From Olivibacter sp036959255 (lineage in GTDB: Bacteria; Bacteroidota; Bacteroidia; Sphingobacteriales; Sphingobacteriaceae): a DNA stretch of 64,000 nucleotides. Each line of letters begins with the position of its first letter. Position 1 is the first letter of the stretch. Positions 41,841 through 51,094 of the stretch are shown in pieces. The notes below the pieces were generated by a model that was given only the letters and a program-made list of their open reading frames with translations, searched no databases and was not told where the DNA came from. Where the stretch lies: contig NZ_JAWMTI010000004.1 in the NCBI RefSeq assembly GCF_036959255.1, forward strand, positions 248,001 through 312,000. Direction: 5' to 3'. A program made the translations under genes and the position numbers.

Positions 41841-42697
41841 GTATACAAATTATACGCTTCTTAAAGTTAACGTTGAAAATACTATTAACAGGCATTGCTT
41901 TATATTGGGTACAGTCTAAGGTTGATCTTGGTGAATTAAAAAAAACGCTATTGAAAAGCGACTTTTTTTTGTTAGCTGGGGCTTTTTTATTCTTTCTTGT
42001 TTCGCAAATTTTTGCTTCCTTAAGAGTGAGAAGTTTTTTTTCAAGCGCAGGGCTAACCTTGTCCGAATGGAGTAATTATAAATTGTATTTATTAGGGATG
42101 TTCTATAATATGTTTTTTCCGGGTGGAGTTGGTGGCGATGGCTATAAAGTTTTTTTACTGCGAAAAAAATTCATGGTAGACACCCGTAAGTTAATTGGTT
42201 CTATTTTCTTTGATAAGTTAAGCGGATTATGGGCCTTGGGTGTTTTAACGCTCCTCTTAACGGCCTCGATACAAGTATTGAGTTTCTCTCCTCACTTCTT
42301 TCTTCTTATTATTACATCGGGCACATTGATCTATTTTACAATCCAACACGTCTTTTTTAAAAACTATAATCAATCTCTTCCGCTAACACATGTAATGGCT
42401 TTAGGAGTACAAATTTTTCAATTACTGTGCGTGTTCTGTATTATTCAAGCGGTACATGCAGAACCACCTTTTGTGCCTTACCTACTCATGTTCATGACCT
42501 CGTCGCTATTAGCCATTGTACCATTTACCATTGGAGGCTTAGGGGCAAGGGAATTGGTGTTTTTGTATGGTGCAGAATTTTTCAGCCTAGATACGCAGCT
42601 TGCTGTAACCATTAGCCTATTGTTTTATATTATATCTGCGCTATCGTCACTACCGGGAGTTTATTTCGTCTTTAATTCACGCAAACTAGGTTTATAG
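41837..42697 (+). CDS. Flippase-like membrane protein (UPF0104 / LPG-synthase TM family)
   Basis: A 286-residue protein with seven or eight hydrophobic helices. YKLYLLGMFYNMFFPGGVGG near residue 85 and VPFTIGGLGARELVFLY near 235 are the two signatures of the UPF0104 / AglD-like family, related to the membrane half of lysyl-phosphatidylglycerol synthase. Several members are thought to move lipid-linked sugars. The four-base overlap with the deacetylase gene indicates coupling. A role in flipping the product of this operon is an inference from position. Confidence 0.82.
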   Translation: MSIQIIRFLKLTLKILLTGIALYWVQSKVDLGELKKTLLKSDFFLLAGAFLFFLVSQIFASLRVRSFFSSAGLTLSEWSNYKLYLLGMFYNMFFPGGVGGDGYKVFLLRKKFMVDTRKLIGSIFFDKLSGLWALGVLTLLLTASIQVLSFSPHFFLLIITSGTLIYFTIQHVFFKNYNQSLPLTHVMALGVQIFQLLCVFCIIQAVHAEPPFVPYLLMFMTSSLLAIVPFTIGGLGARELVFLYGAEFFSLDTQLAVTISLLFYIISALSSLPGVYFVFNSRKLGL

Positions 42698-42769
42698 AAA
42701 CCCTGATAGACACGGCGTAAAACTTGTGATGTTTATTCGCTTAATTCGTAAACTGTCGCTAAAATTTCG

Positions 42770-42785
42770 TATTTTTGTATTTTTG
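42770..42785 (+). promoter_or_regulatory. Two tandem -7-like boxes TATTTTTG upstream of gyrB
   Basis: TATTTTTG occurs twice in direct succession (42770-42777 and 42778-42785), both matching TAnnTTTG. Good -33 matches are lacking. The second copy is 15 bases before the ATG, so the first is the more likely functional one. Confidence 0.45.
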
Positions 42786-42799
42786 GAACTAAACGATAC

Positions 42800-44758
42800 A
42801 TGAGCGAAGAAAACAAAAACAAATCCAATTATTCCGCAGATAATATACAGGTATTAGAAGGCTTGGAAGCCGTAAGGAAAAGACCTTCAATGTATATCGG
42901 AGATGTTGGTGTGAAAGGTTTGCACCACTTGGTGTATGAAGTAGTTGATAACTCCATTGATGAAGCACTAGCCGGTTATTGTACGGACATTCATGTCATC
43001 ATTCACAAAGATAACTCCATTACAGTTGACGATAATGGTCGTGGTATCCCGACCGGTATCAATAAAAAAGAGAATAAATCCGCCTTGGAAATGGTAATGA
43101 CCATGCTTCATGCAGGGGGTAAGTTCGATAAGGATACCTATAAGGTTTCAGGTGGACTGCATGGTGTGGGGGTTTCCTGTGTGAATGCGCTTTCAACCTT
43201 ATTGGTTGCCGAAGTGCATCGAGAAGGTAAGGTGTTTAAACAGGAGTATACACAAGGAAAACCTTTGTACGACGTAAAAGTAATTGGCGAAACAGACCGT
43301 ACCGGGACGAAGATTACTTTCCACCCGGATTCGAGCATTTTCACCATGACTACCGTCTATAGTTATGATACCTTAGCGGGAAGATTGCGTGAACTTGCCT
43401 ATTTAAATAAGGGGATCAAACTTACCTTGCTTGACGAGCGGGAAGAACAAGAGGACGGTGCTTTACGTCACGAAGAGTTCTATTCGGAAGGTGGATTAAG
43501 TGAGTTTGTGAAGTTTTTGGACGGTAATCGTCAACCCTTAATACCCGATCCAATTCATGTAGAAGGCGTAAAACAGGGGATACCTGTTGAGTTGGCTTTA
43601 CAGTACAACGATACTTATTCTGAAAATGTCCACTCCTATGTGAACAACATCAATACCATCGAAGGTGGAACCCACGTTGCGGGATTCCGACGAGGATTGA
43701 CCCGTACGTTGAAGGCTTATGCTGATAAGTCGGGCTTATTGAAAAACCTGAAAGTGGAAATTACCGGGGATGACTTTAGAGAAGGGTTAACTGCTGTAAT
43801 TTCAGTGAAGGTTGCTGAACCGCAATTTGAAGGGCAAACGAAAACCAAGTTGGGTAATAACGAGGTAATGGGAGCGGTTGATGTAGCTGTTGGTGAAATT
43901 TTGGGAACTTATCTAGAAGAAAACCCACGTGAAGCGAAAGCAATTGTGCAGAAAGTTATCATTGCCGCTCAGGCCCGTGCTGCTGCACGCAAAGCTCGGG
44001 ATATGGTGCAACGGAAGACGGTAATGGGAGGCAGCGGTTTGCCCGGTAAATTGGCCGATTGTGCTAACAACGATCCTGCTAAATGTGAAATATACCTTGT
44101 GGAGGGAGATTCCGCGGGGGGAACCGCGAAGCAAGGGCGGAATAGAGAGTTTCAGGCTATCTTGCCTTTACGTGGTAAAATCCTGAACGTGGAAAAAGCG
44201 ATGGAGCATAAGATTTACGAAAATGAGGAAATCAAGAATATGTTTACCGCATTGGGAGTAAGTATAGGCACTGCTGAAGATGCTAAGGCCTTGAATCTAG
44301 AAAAGCTCCGCTACCACCGCATTATTATCATGACGGATGCCGATGTGGATGGTTCGCACATCACCACCTTAATCCTCACCTTCTATTTCCGTTATATGAA
44401 GGAGTTGATAGAACGAGGTTATGTGTATATCGCCACCCCTCCCTTATACTTAGTGAAAAAAGGAAAAGAGCATGAATATGCCTGGAACGAAAACCAACGA
44501 TTGGCGGCCATTCAACGATTAAAAGGAGCCGGTAAGGAAGATAGCGTGCATGTACAGCGATATAAGGGTTTGGGAGAAATGAATGCAGAGCAATTATGGG
44601 ATACTACCATGAATCCTGACAGCCGTACCTTACGCCAAGTGAGTATAGAAAATGCAGCAGAATGCGATCGCGTATTCTCCATGTTAATGGGCGATGAAGT
44701 GGCTCCTCGCAGAGAGTTTATTGAGCGGAATGCTAAGTACGCAAAGATAGATGTATAA
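42800..44758 (+). CDS. gyrB: DNA gyrase subunit B
   Basis: ATPase subunit of the type II topoisomerase that introduces negative supercoils; it works with GyrA, which is not in this window. The 652-residue length is typical for the phylum. The GHKL ATPase has DNSIDEALAGYC, VDDNGRGIPTGI and GGLHGVGVSCVNALS. The TOPRIM domain has EGDSAGG followed by GKILNVEKA and the metal-binding MTDADVDGSHI. The C-terminus has QRYKGLGEMNAEQLW. ParE is excluded by the gyrase-like N-terminal signature and length, although the two families are close. Confidence 0.95.
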   Translation: MSEENKNKSNYSADNIQVLEGLEAVRKRPSMYIGDVGVKGLHHLVYEVVDNSIDEALAGYCTDIHVIIHKDNSITVDDNGRGIPTGINKKENKSALEMVMTMLHAGGKFDKDTYKVSGGLHGVGVSCVNALSTLLVAEVHREGKVFKQEYTQGKPLYDVKVIGETDRTGTKITFHPDSSIFTMTTVYSYDTLAGRLRELAYLNKGIKLTLLDEREEQEDGALRHEEFYSEGGLSEFVKFLDGNRQPLIPDPIHVEGVKQGIPVELALQYNDTYSENVHSYVNNINTIEGGTHVAGFRRGLTRTLKAYADKSGLLKNLKVEITGDDFREGLTAVISVKVAEPQFEGQTKTKLGNNEVMGAVDVAVGEILGTYLEENPREAKAIVQKVIIAAQARAAARKARDMVQRKTVMGGSGLPGKLADCANNDPAKCEIYLVEGDSAGGTAKQGRNREFQAILPLRGKILNVEKAMEHKIYENEEIKNMFTALGVSIGTAEDAKALNLEKLRYHRIIIMTDADVDGSHITTLILTFYFRYMKELIERGYVYIATPPLYLVKKGKEHEYAWNENQRLAAIQRLKGAGKEDSVHVQRYKGLGEMNAEQLWDTTMNPDSRTLRQVSIENAAECDRVFSMLMGDEVAPRREFIERNAKYAKIDV

Positions 44759-44764
44759 TATTAT

Positions 44765-44818
44765 AAGGTATAAGGTGCTAGGATTACGGCATAAGCCCTT
44801 CCTTAAACCTTATACCTT
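44765..44818. terminator. Inverted repeat between gyrB and the convergent hydrolase gene
   Basis: AAGGTATAAGGT (44765-44776) pairs exactly with ACCTTATACCTT (44807-44818) around a 30-base spacer that itself contains TTACGGCATAAGCCC wording. It lies 7 bases after the gyrB stop and 14 before the hydrolase stop, so probably it ends both transcripts. Confidence 0.55.
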
Positions 44819-44831
44819 CCTACTTTCTCCC

Positions 44832-46109
44832 TCAACGAAGGAAATTAACCAAGCCTATTACCAAATCACTGTTTAAAGGAAGATTGGGGTTCTCATACGT
44901 TTTAATGTTTTCTGCCTTATTGGCAGGTGCTGTTTTTAGTGTATGATTCATATTCTTAATAAGTAAAAGGGTGGCTTTCGGGTTGGCCGCCTTTAGTCTT
45001 TCTGCCTGAATGGGGGGAACTTGCAAATCAGTAGTACCGCCAACAATCAATACCGGTATGCTAAGCCTTTTAATTTCTTCTTCCGGATTGACTTTGAACG
45101 ATGAAATAAGGAAGGGTTGGATGGCCGGAGCAAACAGACTATTAAGCTCCGTGGGTACGTTGCTGGTTGTTTTTCCTTGCTTTAACAGATTGATGATGGC
45201 TGTAGCTTCTTTGATTAAGGAAGGCTGGGTTAATAATTGATTCTCAAGTACGTCGGAAAGGTTTTCGCCCGGGCCGCATAAGGAAACAAAAGCTGCAGGA
45301 TTTAGTTGCTCTGATGCTTTCATACCAATATTCGAGCCTTCACTATGTCCGATAATAAAAAGCTTTCCAAATTCGTTGCGTGCTTTTAAGAATGTTGCCA
45401 AAACCACGGCATCATCTACAAAATCGTCAAATACAACGTTGTTTTGACTTGTCTGAAAATTAACGCTTTCTCCGATTAAGCGTTTGTCATATCGGAAACT
45501 CGCTATACCATTGTCTGCCAAAGCCTCGGCAAGGAAGAGATAACTGTTCGCATGGACACCATAGGGATTATTGCCATCTCGATCTGTCGGGCCGCTACCC
45601 GCAATAATTAATGCAATTGGCATACCTTTTTGTGCTTGCTTAGGTCGCATAAGTGTTCCGCTAATAATGCCTCCATTTACTTTGACTTTTACGTCTTCTT
45701 CCGGGAAATTGGCAGGGCTCCTGCTTACATCTGCTCTTATTTTAGGTTGCTGCTGTATAAAAAAACCAACAATCTCTCCTTGGCCGTTAAAATTAAAAGT
45801 AATCGGAACTACATAGTTCTTAAAGATGCTCTGAAGAATGACCGGGCTTTTGTTTGTTGCAGTACTGTCCGTTAATTCAGCCCGTTCAAACGGGCCAAGT
45901 TGTCTGTTCAAATTCATCCAAAGCTTCGCCAAGGCTGTTGGAGCAAGCTTTGCTTTAAAATCGACGGAAGCAAGATTCAGCGCCTCGCTATAATTCGAAT
46001 CCGCCATGAACGAAATGAATTGTAACGCATTCTTGCTATTTGTACTTTGTGCTCTTACGCTGTAAGAACCGAAGGATAATAAAATAAAGAGAATAAAAAG
46101 GCGACGCAT
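44832..46109 (-). CDS. Secreted alpha/beta hydrolase with DUF3887-like N-terminal domain
   Basis: A 425-residue exported hydrolase. A signal peptide (RLFILFILLSFGSYSVRAQ) is followed by a small domain (about 25-120: FISFMADSNYSEALNLAS, FNGQGEIVGFFIQ) like DUF3887, then an alpha/beta-hydrolase. The hydrolase has LIIAGSGPTDRDGNNPYG, the nucleophile elbow IIGHSEGSNIG (Ser), an acidic candidate in VGGTTDLQVPP (Asp), and NMNHTLKTAP (His), a complete triad. Such proteins are usually annotated as dienelactone-hydrolase- or peptidase-like with unknown substrate. I choose the ATG at 46109 over 46136. Confidence 0.8.
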   Translation of the reverse strand: MRRLFILFILLSFGSYSVRAQSTNSKNALQFISFMADSNYSEALNLASVDFKAKLAPTALAKLWMNLNRQLGPFERAELTDSTATNKSPVILQSIFKNYVVPITFNFNGQGEIVGFFIQQQPKIRADVSRSPANFPEEDVKVKVNGGIISGTLMRPKQAQKGMPIALIIAGSGPTDRDGNNPYGVHANSYLFLAEALADNGIASFRYDKRLIGESVNFQTSQNNVVFDDFVDDAVVLATFLKARNEFGKLFIIGHSEGSNIGMKASEQLNPAAFVSLCGPGENLSDVLENQLLTQPSLIKEATAIINLLKQGKTTSNVPTELNSLFAPAIQPFLISSFKVNPEEEIKRLSIPVLIVGGTTDLQVPPIQAERLKAANPKATLLLIKNMNHTLKTAPANKAENIKTYENPNLPLNSDLVIGLVNFLR

Positions 46110-46280
46110 AAAAATGATTTTTTTCTTAAGATACAAAATTATATCGTATTAAGGAAGGAATGATAAATTGAAAAACAATATCACTAAGGGCTAAGCAATA
46201 ACTTCCAAATAAGCGAATTTTGTAGTAGGTTTGCACCTCCTTATACGTATACTATAGTGTACTAAACGTTATTAAATACA

Positions 46281-48926
46281 ATGAGCATAGCGAAGACATA
46301 CAACCCCAAAGAAACCGAAGATAAATGGTATGCCTACTGGCTGGAAAAAAAGTTTTTCCGTTCTACACCCGATGATAGAGAGCCTTATACAATTGTCATG
46401 CCTCCTCCTAATGTTACGGGAGTGCTTCATATGGGGCATATGTTAAACAACACGATTCAGGACGTATTGATTCGTCGCGCCCGGATGCAGGGTAAAAATG
46501 CTTGTTGGGTACCAGGTACTGATCATGCTTCTATCGCAACGGAAGCAAAGGTAGTTGCTATGCTAAAAGAGCGCGGAATCAATAAAAAGGACATTACACG
46601 TGAGGAGTTCTTAAAATATGCTTGGGAATGGAAGGAAAAATACGGAGGCATCATTTTAGATCAATTGCGAAAGCTAGGAGCTTCCTGTGATTGGGATCGG
46701 ACGCGTTTTACCATGGAGTCGGACTTAAGCGATGCGGTAATTGATACCTTTATTCACTTATATAAAAAAGGTTATATCTACCGCGGTGTTCGGATGATAA
46801 ACTGGGACCCACAAGGTAAAACCGCTGTTTCGGACGAAGAGGTGATCCGCAAAGAAGTAAACCAAAAGCTTTATTATGTCCAGTATCAAATTGTAGATAC
46901 CAACGACCAACGAATAACGAATAACACACAACGATCGTATATCACGATCGCAACTACCAGACCGGAAACGATTATGGCGGATACCGCTATTTGTATCAAT
47001 CCGAATGACGAGCGCTACCGGTATTTGAAAGGCAAAAATGTGCTGGTTCCTTTGATAAACAGAGAAATACCTGTTATTGAGGATGAATATGTAGAGATGG
47101 CGTTCGGAACGGGTTGTTTAAAGGTGACACCTGCACATGATTTGAACGATTATGAGTTAGGTCAAAAGCATAAATTAGAAGTTATTGATATCTTAAATGA
47201 TGACGGAACGCTTAATGAAAAAGCGCAAATATTAGTTGGTGAGGATCGATTCATTGCCCGTAAGAAAGTCGCTAAGTTATTGGAAGAAGCGGGGCAGTTG
47301 GAAAAAGTGGAAGATTACAAGTCGCAAGTTGGATTTTCGGAGCGGACGGACGCCGCTATTGAACCGAAGCTATCAATGCAATGGTTCTGCAAAATGGAGC
47401 ATCTCGCGAAACCCGCCCTTGATTATGTGTTAGGCGGCGAAGTAAAACTTATTCCTGACAAATTCATCAATAGCTATCGCCATTGGATGGAGAACATTAA
47501 GGATTGGAATATATCACGCCAGCTCTGGTGGGGGCAACGCATTCCTGCTTGGTATAATGAAAACCAGGAGTGGGTTGTAGCTAAAACAGCAGCGGAAGCA
47601 GTACTTGAATTTGAACAACAAGGGAAAAGCACCGTGGGTATTTACCAAGAAGAAGATGTACTGGATACGTGGTTTTCTTCCGGTCTATGGCCCATATCGG
47701 TATTTGATGGATTTAAAGAACCAAACGGAGCCGATATCAATTATTATTATCCAACAAATGACTTGGTAACAGCTCCTGAAATATTATTTTTCTGGGTGGC
47801 TCGTATGCTGATTGCAGGACATGAGTTTCGGGGTGAGGCACCGTTTAAAAATGTTTACCTTACCGGTATTGTACGAGATAAACTCGGGCGTAAGATGTCC
47901 AAATCGCTCGGTAATTCTCCGGATCCAATTGAGTTGATGGATCAGTACGGTACGGATGGGGTGCGTGTGGGGATGTTGTTGTCATCTCCTGCCGGTAACG
48001 ATTTAATGTTTGACGTTGCTTATTGCGAGCAGGGTCGGAATTTTGCAAATAAAATTTGGAATGCTTTCCGTTTGGTTAAGGGATGGGAGGCCGTTAATAA
48101 ACCTGCAACAAAAGCAGAGCTAAAGGCCGTAGAATGGTTTGAGAGTCGATTTAGTGAAGCTGTGCTGGAGGTAGAGGAACATTTTGCAGCCTATAGGTTG
48201 TCTGATGCACTCATGACCATTTACAAACTCATATGGGATGATTTTTGTTCCTGGTATCTTGAATTAATAAAGCCGGCCTATCAACAGCCCATCGCTCGAG
48301 ATCTCTTAACCTTTACCATCGATTTCTTTGAGCAGGTATTGGCACTTGCTCATCCTTTCATGCCTTTTCTTACCGAAGAGCTGTGGCATGATGAGCTGTT
48401 TGGCAGTCGAAGTGAACAGGATTGCTGTATTGTGGCCGCTTATCCGAAAGCATCAAAGATCGATAAGCAGCTTTTGAACGATTTCCTGGTTGTTCAGCAA
48501 ATAGTTTCGGAAATACGTAATGTAAGAAATACCAAGCAAATTTCTCCTAAAGATGCGCTTCCATTGGCGATCAAGGTGAATACCGATATCACTTACGAAA
48601 ACTATTTAGATAGCATTAAGAAATTAGCAAATATCAACGAAGTAAGTTTTGTTGCTGAACAACAAGTAGGAGCAGCGGTATTTTTGGCGGGGAAAGATGA
48701 GTTTTTTGTAAGTATAGCACAAAACATAGATGTAGAGGCCGAACGTGAAAGGATAACGAACGAGATTGCTTATTTGCAAGGTTTTCTGAAATCGGTAAAT
48801 GCAAAACTGTCAAACGAGCGATTTGTACAAAACGCGAAGCCCGAGATCGTGCAGAATGAGCGTAATAAGCAGGCAGACGCACTTGCGAAGATAAAGATTT
48901 TAGAAGAAAGCTTGGCATCACTTTAA
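46281..48926 (+). CDS. valS: Valyl-tRNA synthetase
   Basis: Class I aminoacyl-tRNA synthetase that charges tRNA-Val with an editing activity against threonine. The 881-residue protein has PPPNVTGVLHMGHMLNN (HIGH motif as HMGH), VPGTDHASIATE (editing-linked GTDHA), TIATTRPETIMADTAI (CP1 editing domain), DTWFSSGLWP, and KMSKSLGNS (residues about 538-546). The C-terminal residues 820-881 form the ValRS-specific coiled-coil arm (ERERITNEIAYLQGFLKSVN). A weak TAGGTTTG box lies at 46226-46233. There is no sign of a T-box leader. Confidence 0.95.
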   Translation: MSIAKTYNPKETEDKWYAYWLEKKFFRSTPDDREPYTIVMPPPNVTGVLHMGHMLNNTIQDVLIRRARMQGKNACWVPGTDHASIATEAKVVAMLKERGINKKDITREEFLKYAWEWKEKYGGIILDQLRKLGASCDWDRTRFTMESDLSDAVIDTFIHLYKKGYIYRGVRMINWDPQGKTAVSDEEVIRKEVNQKLYYVQYQIVDTNDQRITNNTQRSYITIATTRPETIMADTAICINPNDERYRYLKGKNVLVPLINREIPVIEDEYVEMAFGTGCLKVTPAHDLNDYELGQKHKLEVIDILNDDGTLNEKAQILVGEDRFIARKKVAKLLEEAGQLEKVEDYKSQVGFSERTDAAIEPKLSMQWFCKMEHLAKPALDYVLGGEVKLIPDKFINSYRHWMENIKDWNISRQLWWGQRIPAWYNENQEWVVAKTAAEAVLEFEQQGKSTVGIYQEEDVLDTWFSSGLWPISVFDGFKEPNGADINYYYPTNDLVTAPEILFFWVARMLIAGHEFRGEAPFKNVYLTGIVRDKLGRKMSKSLGNSPDPIELMDQYGTDGVRVGMLLSSPAGNDLMFDVAYCEQGRNFANKIWNAFRLVKGWEAVNKPATKAELKAVEWFESRFSEAVLEVEEHFAAYRLSDALMTIYKLIWDDFCSWYLELIKPAYQQPIARDLLTFTIDFFEQVLALAHPFMPFLTEELWHDELFGSRSEQDCCIVAAYPKASKIDKQLLNDFLVVQQIVSEIRNVRNTKQISPKDALPLAIKVNTDITYENYLDSIKKLANINEVSFVAEQQVGAAVFLAGKDEFFVSIAQNIDVEAERERITNEIAYLQGFLKSVNAKLSNERFVQNAKPEIVQNERNKQADALAKIKILEESLASL

Positions 48927-49007
48927 TATTGTATTCCTTTTTCGATAGCTCAAAGCTTTTATTATCTTCGTGAGGATATTAAATTATAAAAACTTAAAGT
49001 TATTAAC

Positions 49008-49652
49008 ATGAAAAGAATTCTAAGTCTGGCACTGATTGGCTTTGTTCTAGCATCTTGCGGCGGTGCTTCCAAAAAGGAAGAGAAAACGGCCGATCAGGAC
49101 CCGAATTTAATCACTTGCGAGGGTATTGGTAAAGTAAAGTTAAGCTATAGCCATGCCGATCTCGAAAAAGAATTTGGTGCGGATAAATTGGCCGATACAA
49201 CCAAAGACGTTGACGGTAAACAGGTAAGCATTACCAAAGTGTTCAAAGATACACCTGAAGAGGTGACCGTATTTTGGGCTGAAACAGCTGCTCCTTTTGC
49301 TAAAGCTGTAAAACTGAGTGTCTCAGATGAAACAGGGCCATATCAATTGGAGGAAGGTATTCGAGTAGGCTCTGCGTTAAAAGACATGGTTAAAGCAAAC
49401 AACTTTTTACCAGTTACTTTTACGAATTTTTATGCCAATCCAGATGGTTTTGCGCAGATACAAAGCTTCAATGATGGTGATCTAGGCCAAAAATATCCTT
49501 GTTTAGGAGGGACCTTAGATATCGATCGAACCGATAATCTGGAAGTTACGTTGCTGGATGAATTCAAAAAAGAAAATCCTGCTAAATCGAATCACAAAGC
49601 AATGAACTTTATTTATGCTAATGTGGTCGAGTTGAGCATTTCTGCCAAATAA
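49008..49652 (+). CDS. Lipoprotein of unknown function
   Basis: A 214-residue lipoprotein: signal MKRILSLALIGFVLASC (Cys17), a short acidic/lysine linker, then a globular domain with EGIGKVKLSYSHADLEKEFG and ANNFLPVTFTNFYANPDGFA. There is no domain I can name. It sits alone after valS and ends near a strong hairpin. Confidence 0.65.
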   Translation: MKRILSLALIGFVLASCGGASKKEEKTADQDPNLITCEGIGKVKLSYSHADLEKEFGADKLADTTKDVDGKQVSITKVFKDTPEEVTVFWAETAAPFAKAVKLSVSDETGPYQLEEGIRVGSALKDMVKANNFLPVTFTNFYANPDGFAQIQSFNDGDLGQKYPCLGGTLDIDRTDNLEVTLLDEFKKENPAKSNHKAMNFIYANVVELSISAK

Positions 49653-49685
49653 GTAGGTAGCGATTATATATAGACTTTCATTATT

Positions 49686-49714
49686 AAGCCGCTTGTTCAT
49701 GGAAACAGCGGCTT
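49686..49714. terminator. Bidirectional terminator hairpin
   Basis: AAGCCGCTTGTT (49686-49697) pairs with AACAGCGGCTT (49704-49714) with one bulged base and a 6-base loop, followed by TATTTTATTT. It is 33 bases after the lipoprotein stop and overlaps the stop codon of the convergent HsdR-N-like gene at 49713. Confidence 0.7.
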
Positions 49715-50174
49715 ATTTTATTTCCTGATAATAAGGTACATCCTCTAAAAATCGATAACTTTCTGTTTCATGATCAATAAAGCAATAATAGTGTTCTAAA
49801 CCGTTGCTTACAATTAAGTAGGGCACCTTATGCACCATGTTGTAGCGTGCTATCTGTTCAAAAACAGCCTGCGTGATTTTTATGGAGGGAGCCTTGAGCT
49901 CTGCTATCAATATGCGCTTACCCAACGGATTAAAAACAACAATGTCGGTTCGTTTCCGGAGTGAGTTTAATTTTAACCCCCCTTCGCTTTGTATCAGCGT
50001 TTTGGGGAAACCCTTCGATTGTATAAGGTGTTGAATCCAATGTTGCCTTACCCATTCCTCGGGGGTTAATAGGAGATGTTTTTTCCTTAACTCGTCATAG
50101 ACGAATAAACGATGTTCATCTTTGCGGATCTTCAACGAATAGGATGGTAAATTAAGTGGAATGGGGCTTAACAT
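49713..50174 (-). CDS. Stand-alone HsdR-N-like PD-(D/E)XK protein
   Basis: About 153 residues. LLLTPEEWVRQHWIQHLIQ and GGLKLNSLRKRTDIVVF lead to a nuclease-type core: the Asp of RTDIVVF and the ExK of ILIAELKAPSI make a PD-(D/E)XK arrangement seen in the HSDR_N_2 family (type I restriction R-subunit N-terminal-like). No helicase domain, HsdM or HsdS accompanies it, so it is not a restriction system. It lies upstream of and divergent from holA (dispersed repeat B between), a neighbourhood I recall as typical for Bacteroidota. ATG at 50183 is an alternative start. Confidence 0.75.
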   Translation of the reverse strand: MLSPIPLNLPSYSLKIRKDEHRLFVYDELRKKHLLLTPEEWVRQHWIQHLIQSKGFPKTLIQSEGGLKLNSLRKRTDIVVFNPLGKRILIAELKAPSIKITQAVFEQIARYNMVHKVPYLIVSNGLEHYYCFIDHETESYRFLEDVPYYQEIK

Positions 50175-50183
50175 AAGTTGCAA

Positions 50184-51094
50184 TACTAATAAGTTTTGTA
50201 AGCATACAAACCTACGTAGATTTTTCTGAAATGGGTAAATTTTATATAGCGCTGCTCATTTTAAAATAGTATAAAATTTTCACACTTGTCCAAAATAAAT
50301 TTTGGGGACAAAAACGAGGAGGTTCACGGCTATAAGAAGCGCTATTTTTATTGGGAAAGCAAAAGTATCCCTGGGTGTTGGTATAAATTTAATAGGACTA
50401 TCGGCTTTCTGACCTAAAACAGGGATCGGTTTAACACATAGATGAATTGTTTATATTAAAGGAACCTTTATTTTGTCACTTTCTTCCGAAGACCACGAAG
50501 TAGCTTGAATGCTATTGAAAACTAACAAATGATGAAAAAAGTAACCAAAGACTCGTCGCTTGGAACTTTGCTTTAAACGGTAATGCATCAACGTGCAAAC
50601 CGCAAATTTCCTAGGCGACATTGCAGCAGAACGGGGACTTTTACTTTTAACCGGACGTATTATGATCTTCAGCCCTAATATAGCCCTGCGCGTGGGTAAA
50701 ATGGCCTTGGAGGATACCGAAGCAACGAGCAGTAAAGCATTTGCACGTCTGTTCATATGGCAATATGCAAGCGGATTGAGGAAGTGAAACGGCTCCGATA
50801 CGCGCCATGAATGCTTTGCCATCAGGTGCAAGGTAGCCTACACGGCCTTGATGTTTATTCGCTAATGTTTGTTTTCGAAGGAGCTCATGAGCTCGTCGTA
50901 AACTCCTCGGTTGCCTCACTTTGCATCGAAGGTAAAGTGAGATGAAATTAAAGAAAAAATGAAATCCCTGCCTTACAAAATATGGTTATTGCCAAACGTT
51001 AAAATTTATTGTTATTTTGCAATGATAACCTTTGTTATAAACAGGTTATCGTTGTTACCCCAGATAATTTAGGCGCTGCGAGCAAAAAGAGACT
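50184..51094. other. 911-base gene-free region holding repeat copy B
   Basis: Apart from the dispersed element (50430-50862) I see only an imperfect hairpin near 50288-50312 (TTGTCC...GGACAA) and AT-rich DNA before holA. The frames of about 60-130 codons here follow the repeat and do not look like genes. Confidence 0.55.
50430..50862. repeat. Dispersed structured repeat, copy B
   Basis: Homologous to 12771-13168. The 3' block (50636-50862) carries the same GCCTTGGAGGATACCGA, CAYGTCTGTTCATATGGC and GGATTGAGGAAGTGAAACGG strings as copy A with scattered substitutions and small indels. Near its 5' end, GTCGCTTGGAACTTTGC (50555-50571) pairs with GCAAATTTCCTAGGCGAC (50602-50619), corresponding to the hairpin of copy A but with different sequence. 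The small GCTTGAATGC...ACTAACAAATGATGAAA box lies upstream of the hairpin here (50503-50540), while in copy A it lies at the far end. Confidence 0.7.

Noticed and set aside
46137..46280. T-box or other riboswitch before valS
   Set aside because: The leader is short and shows no T-box sequence or anti-terminator hairpin.
49713..50174. Type I restriction system
   Set aside because: Only an HsdR-N-like domain; no helicase, HsdM or HsdS in the window.
50451..50831. 126-codon minus-strand frame in repeat copy B as a gene
   Set aside because: Same reason; the conserved signal is DNA blocks and a hairpin, not a protein family.
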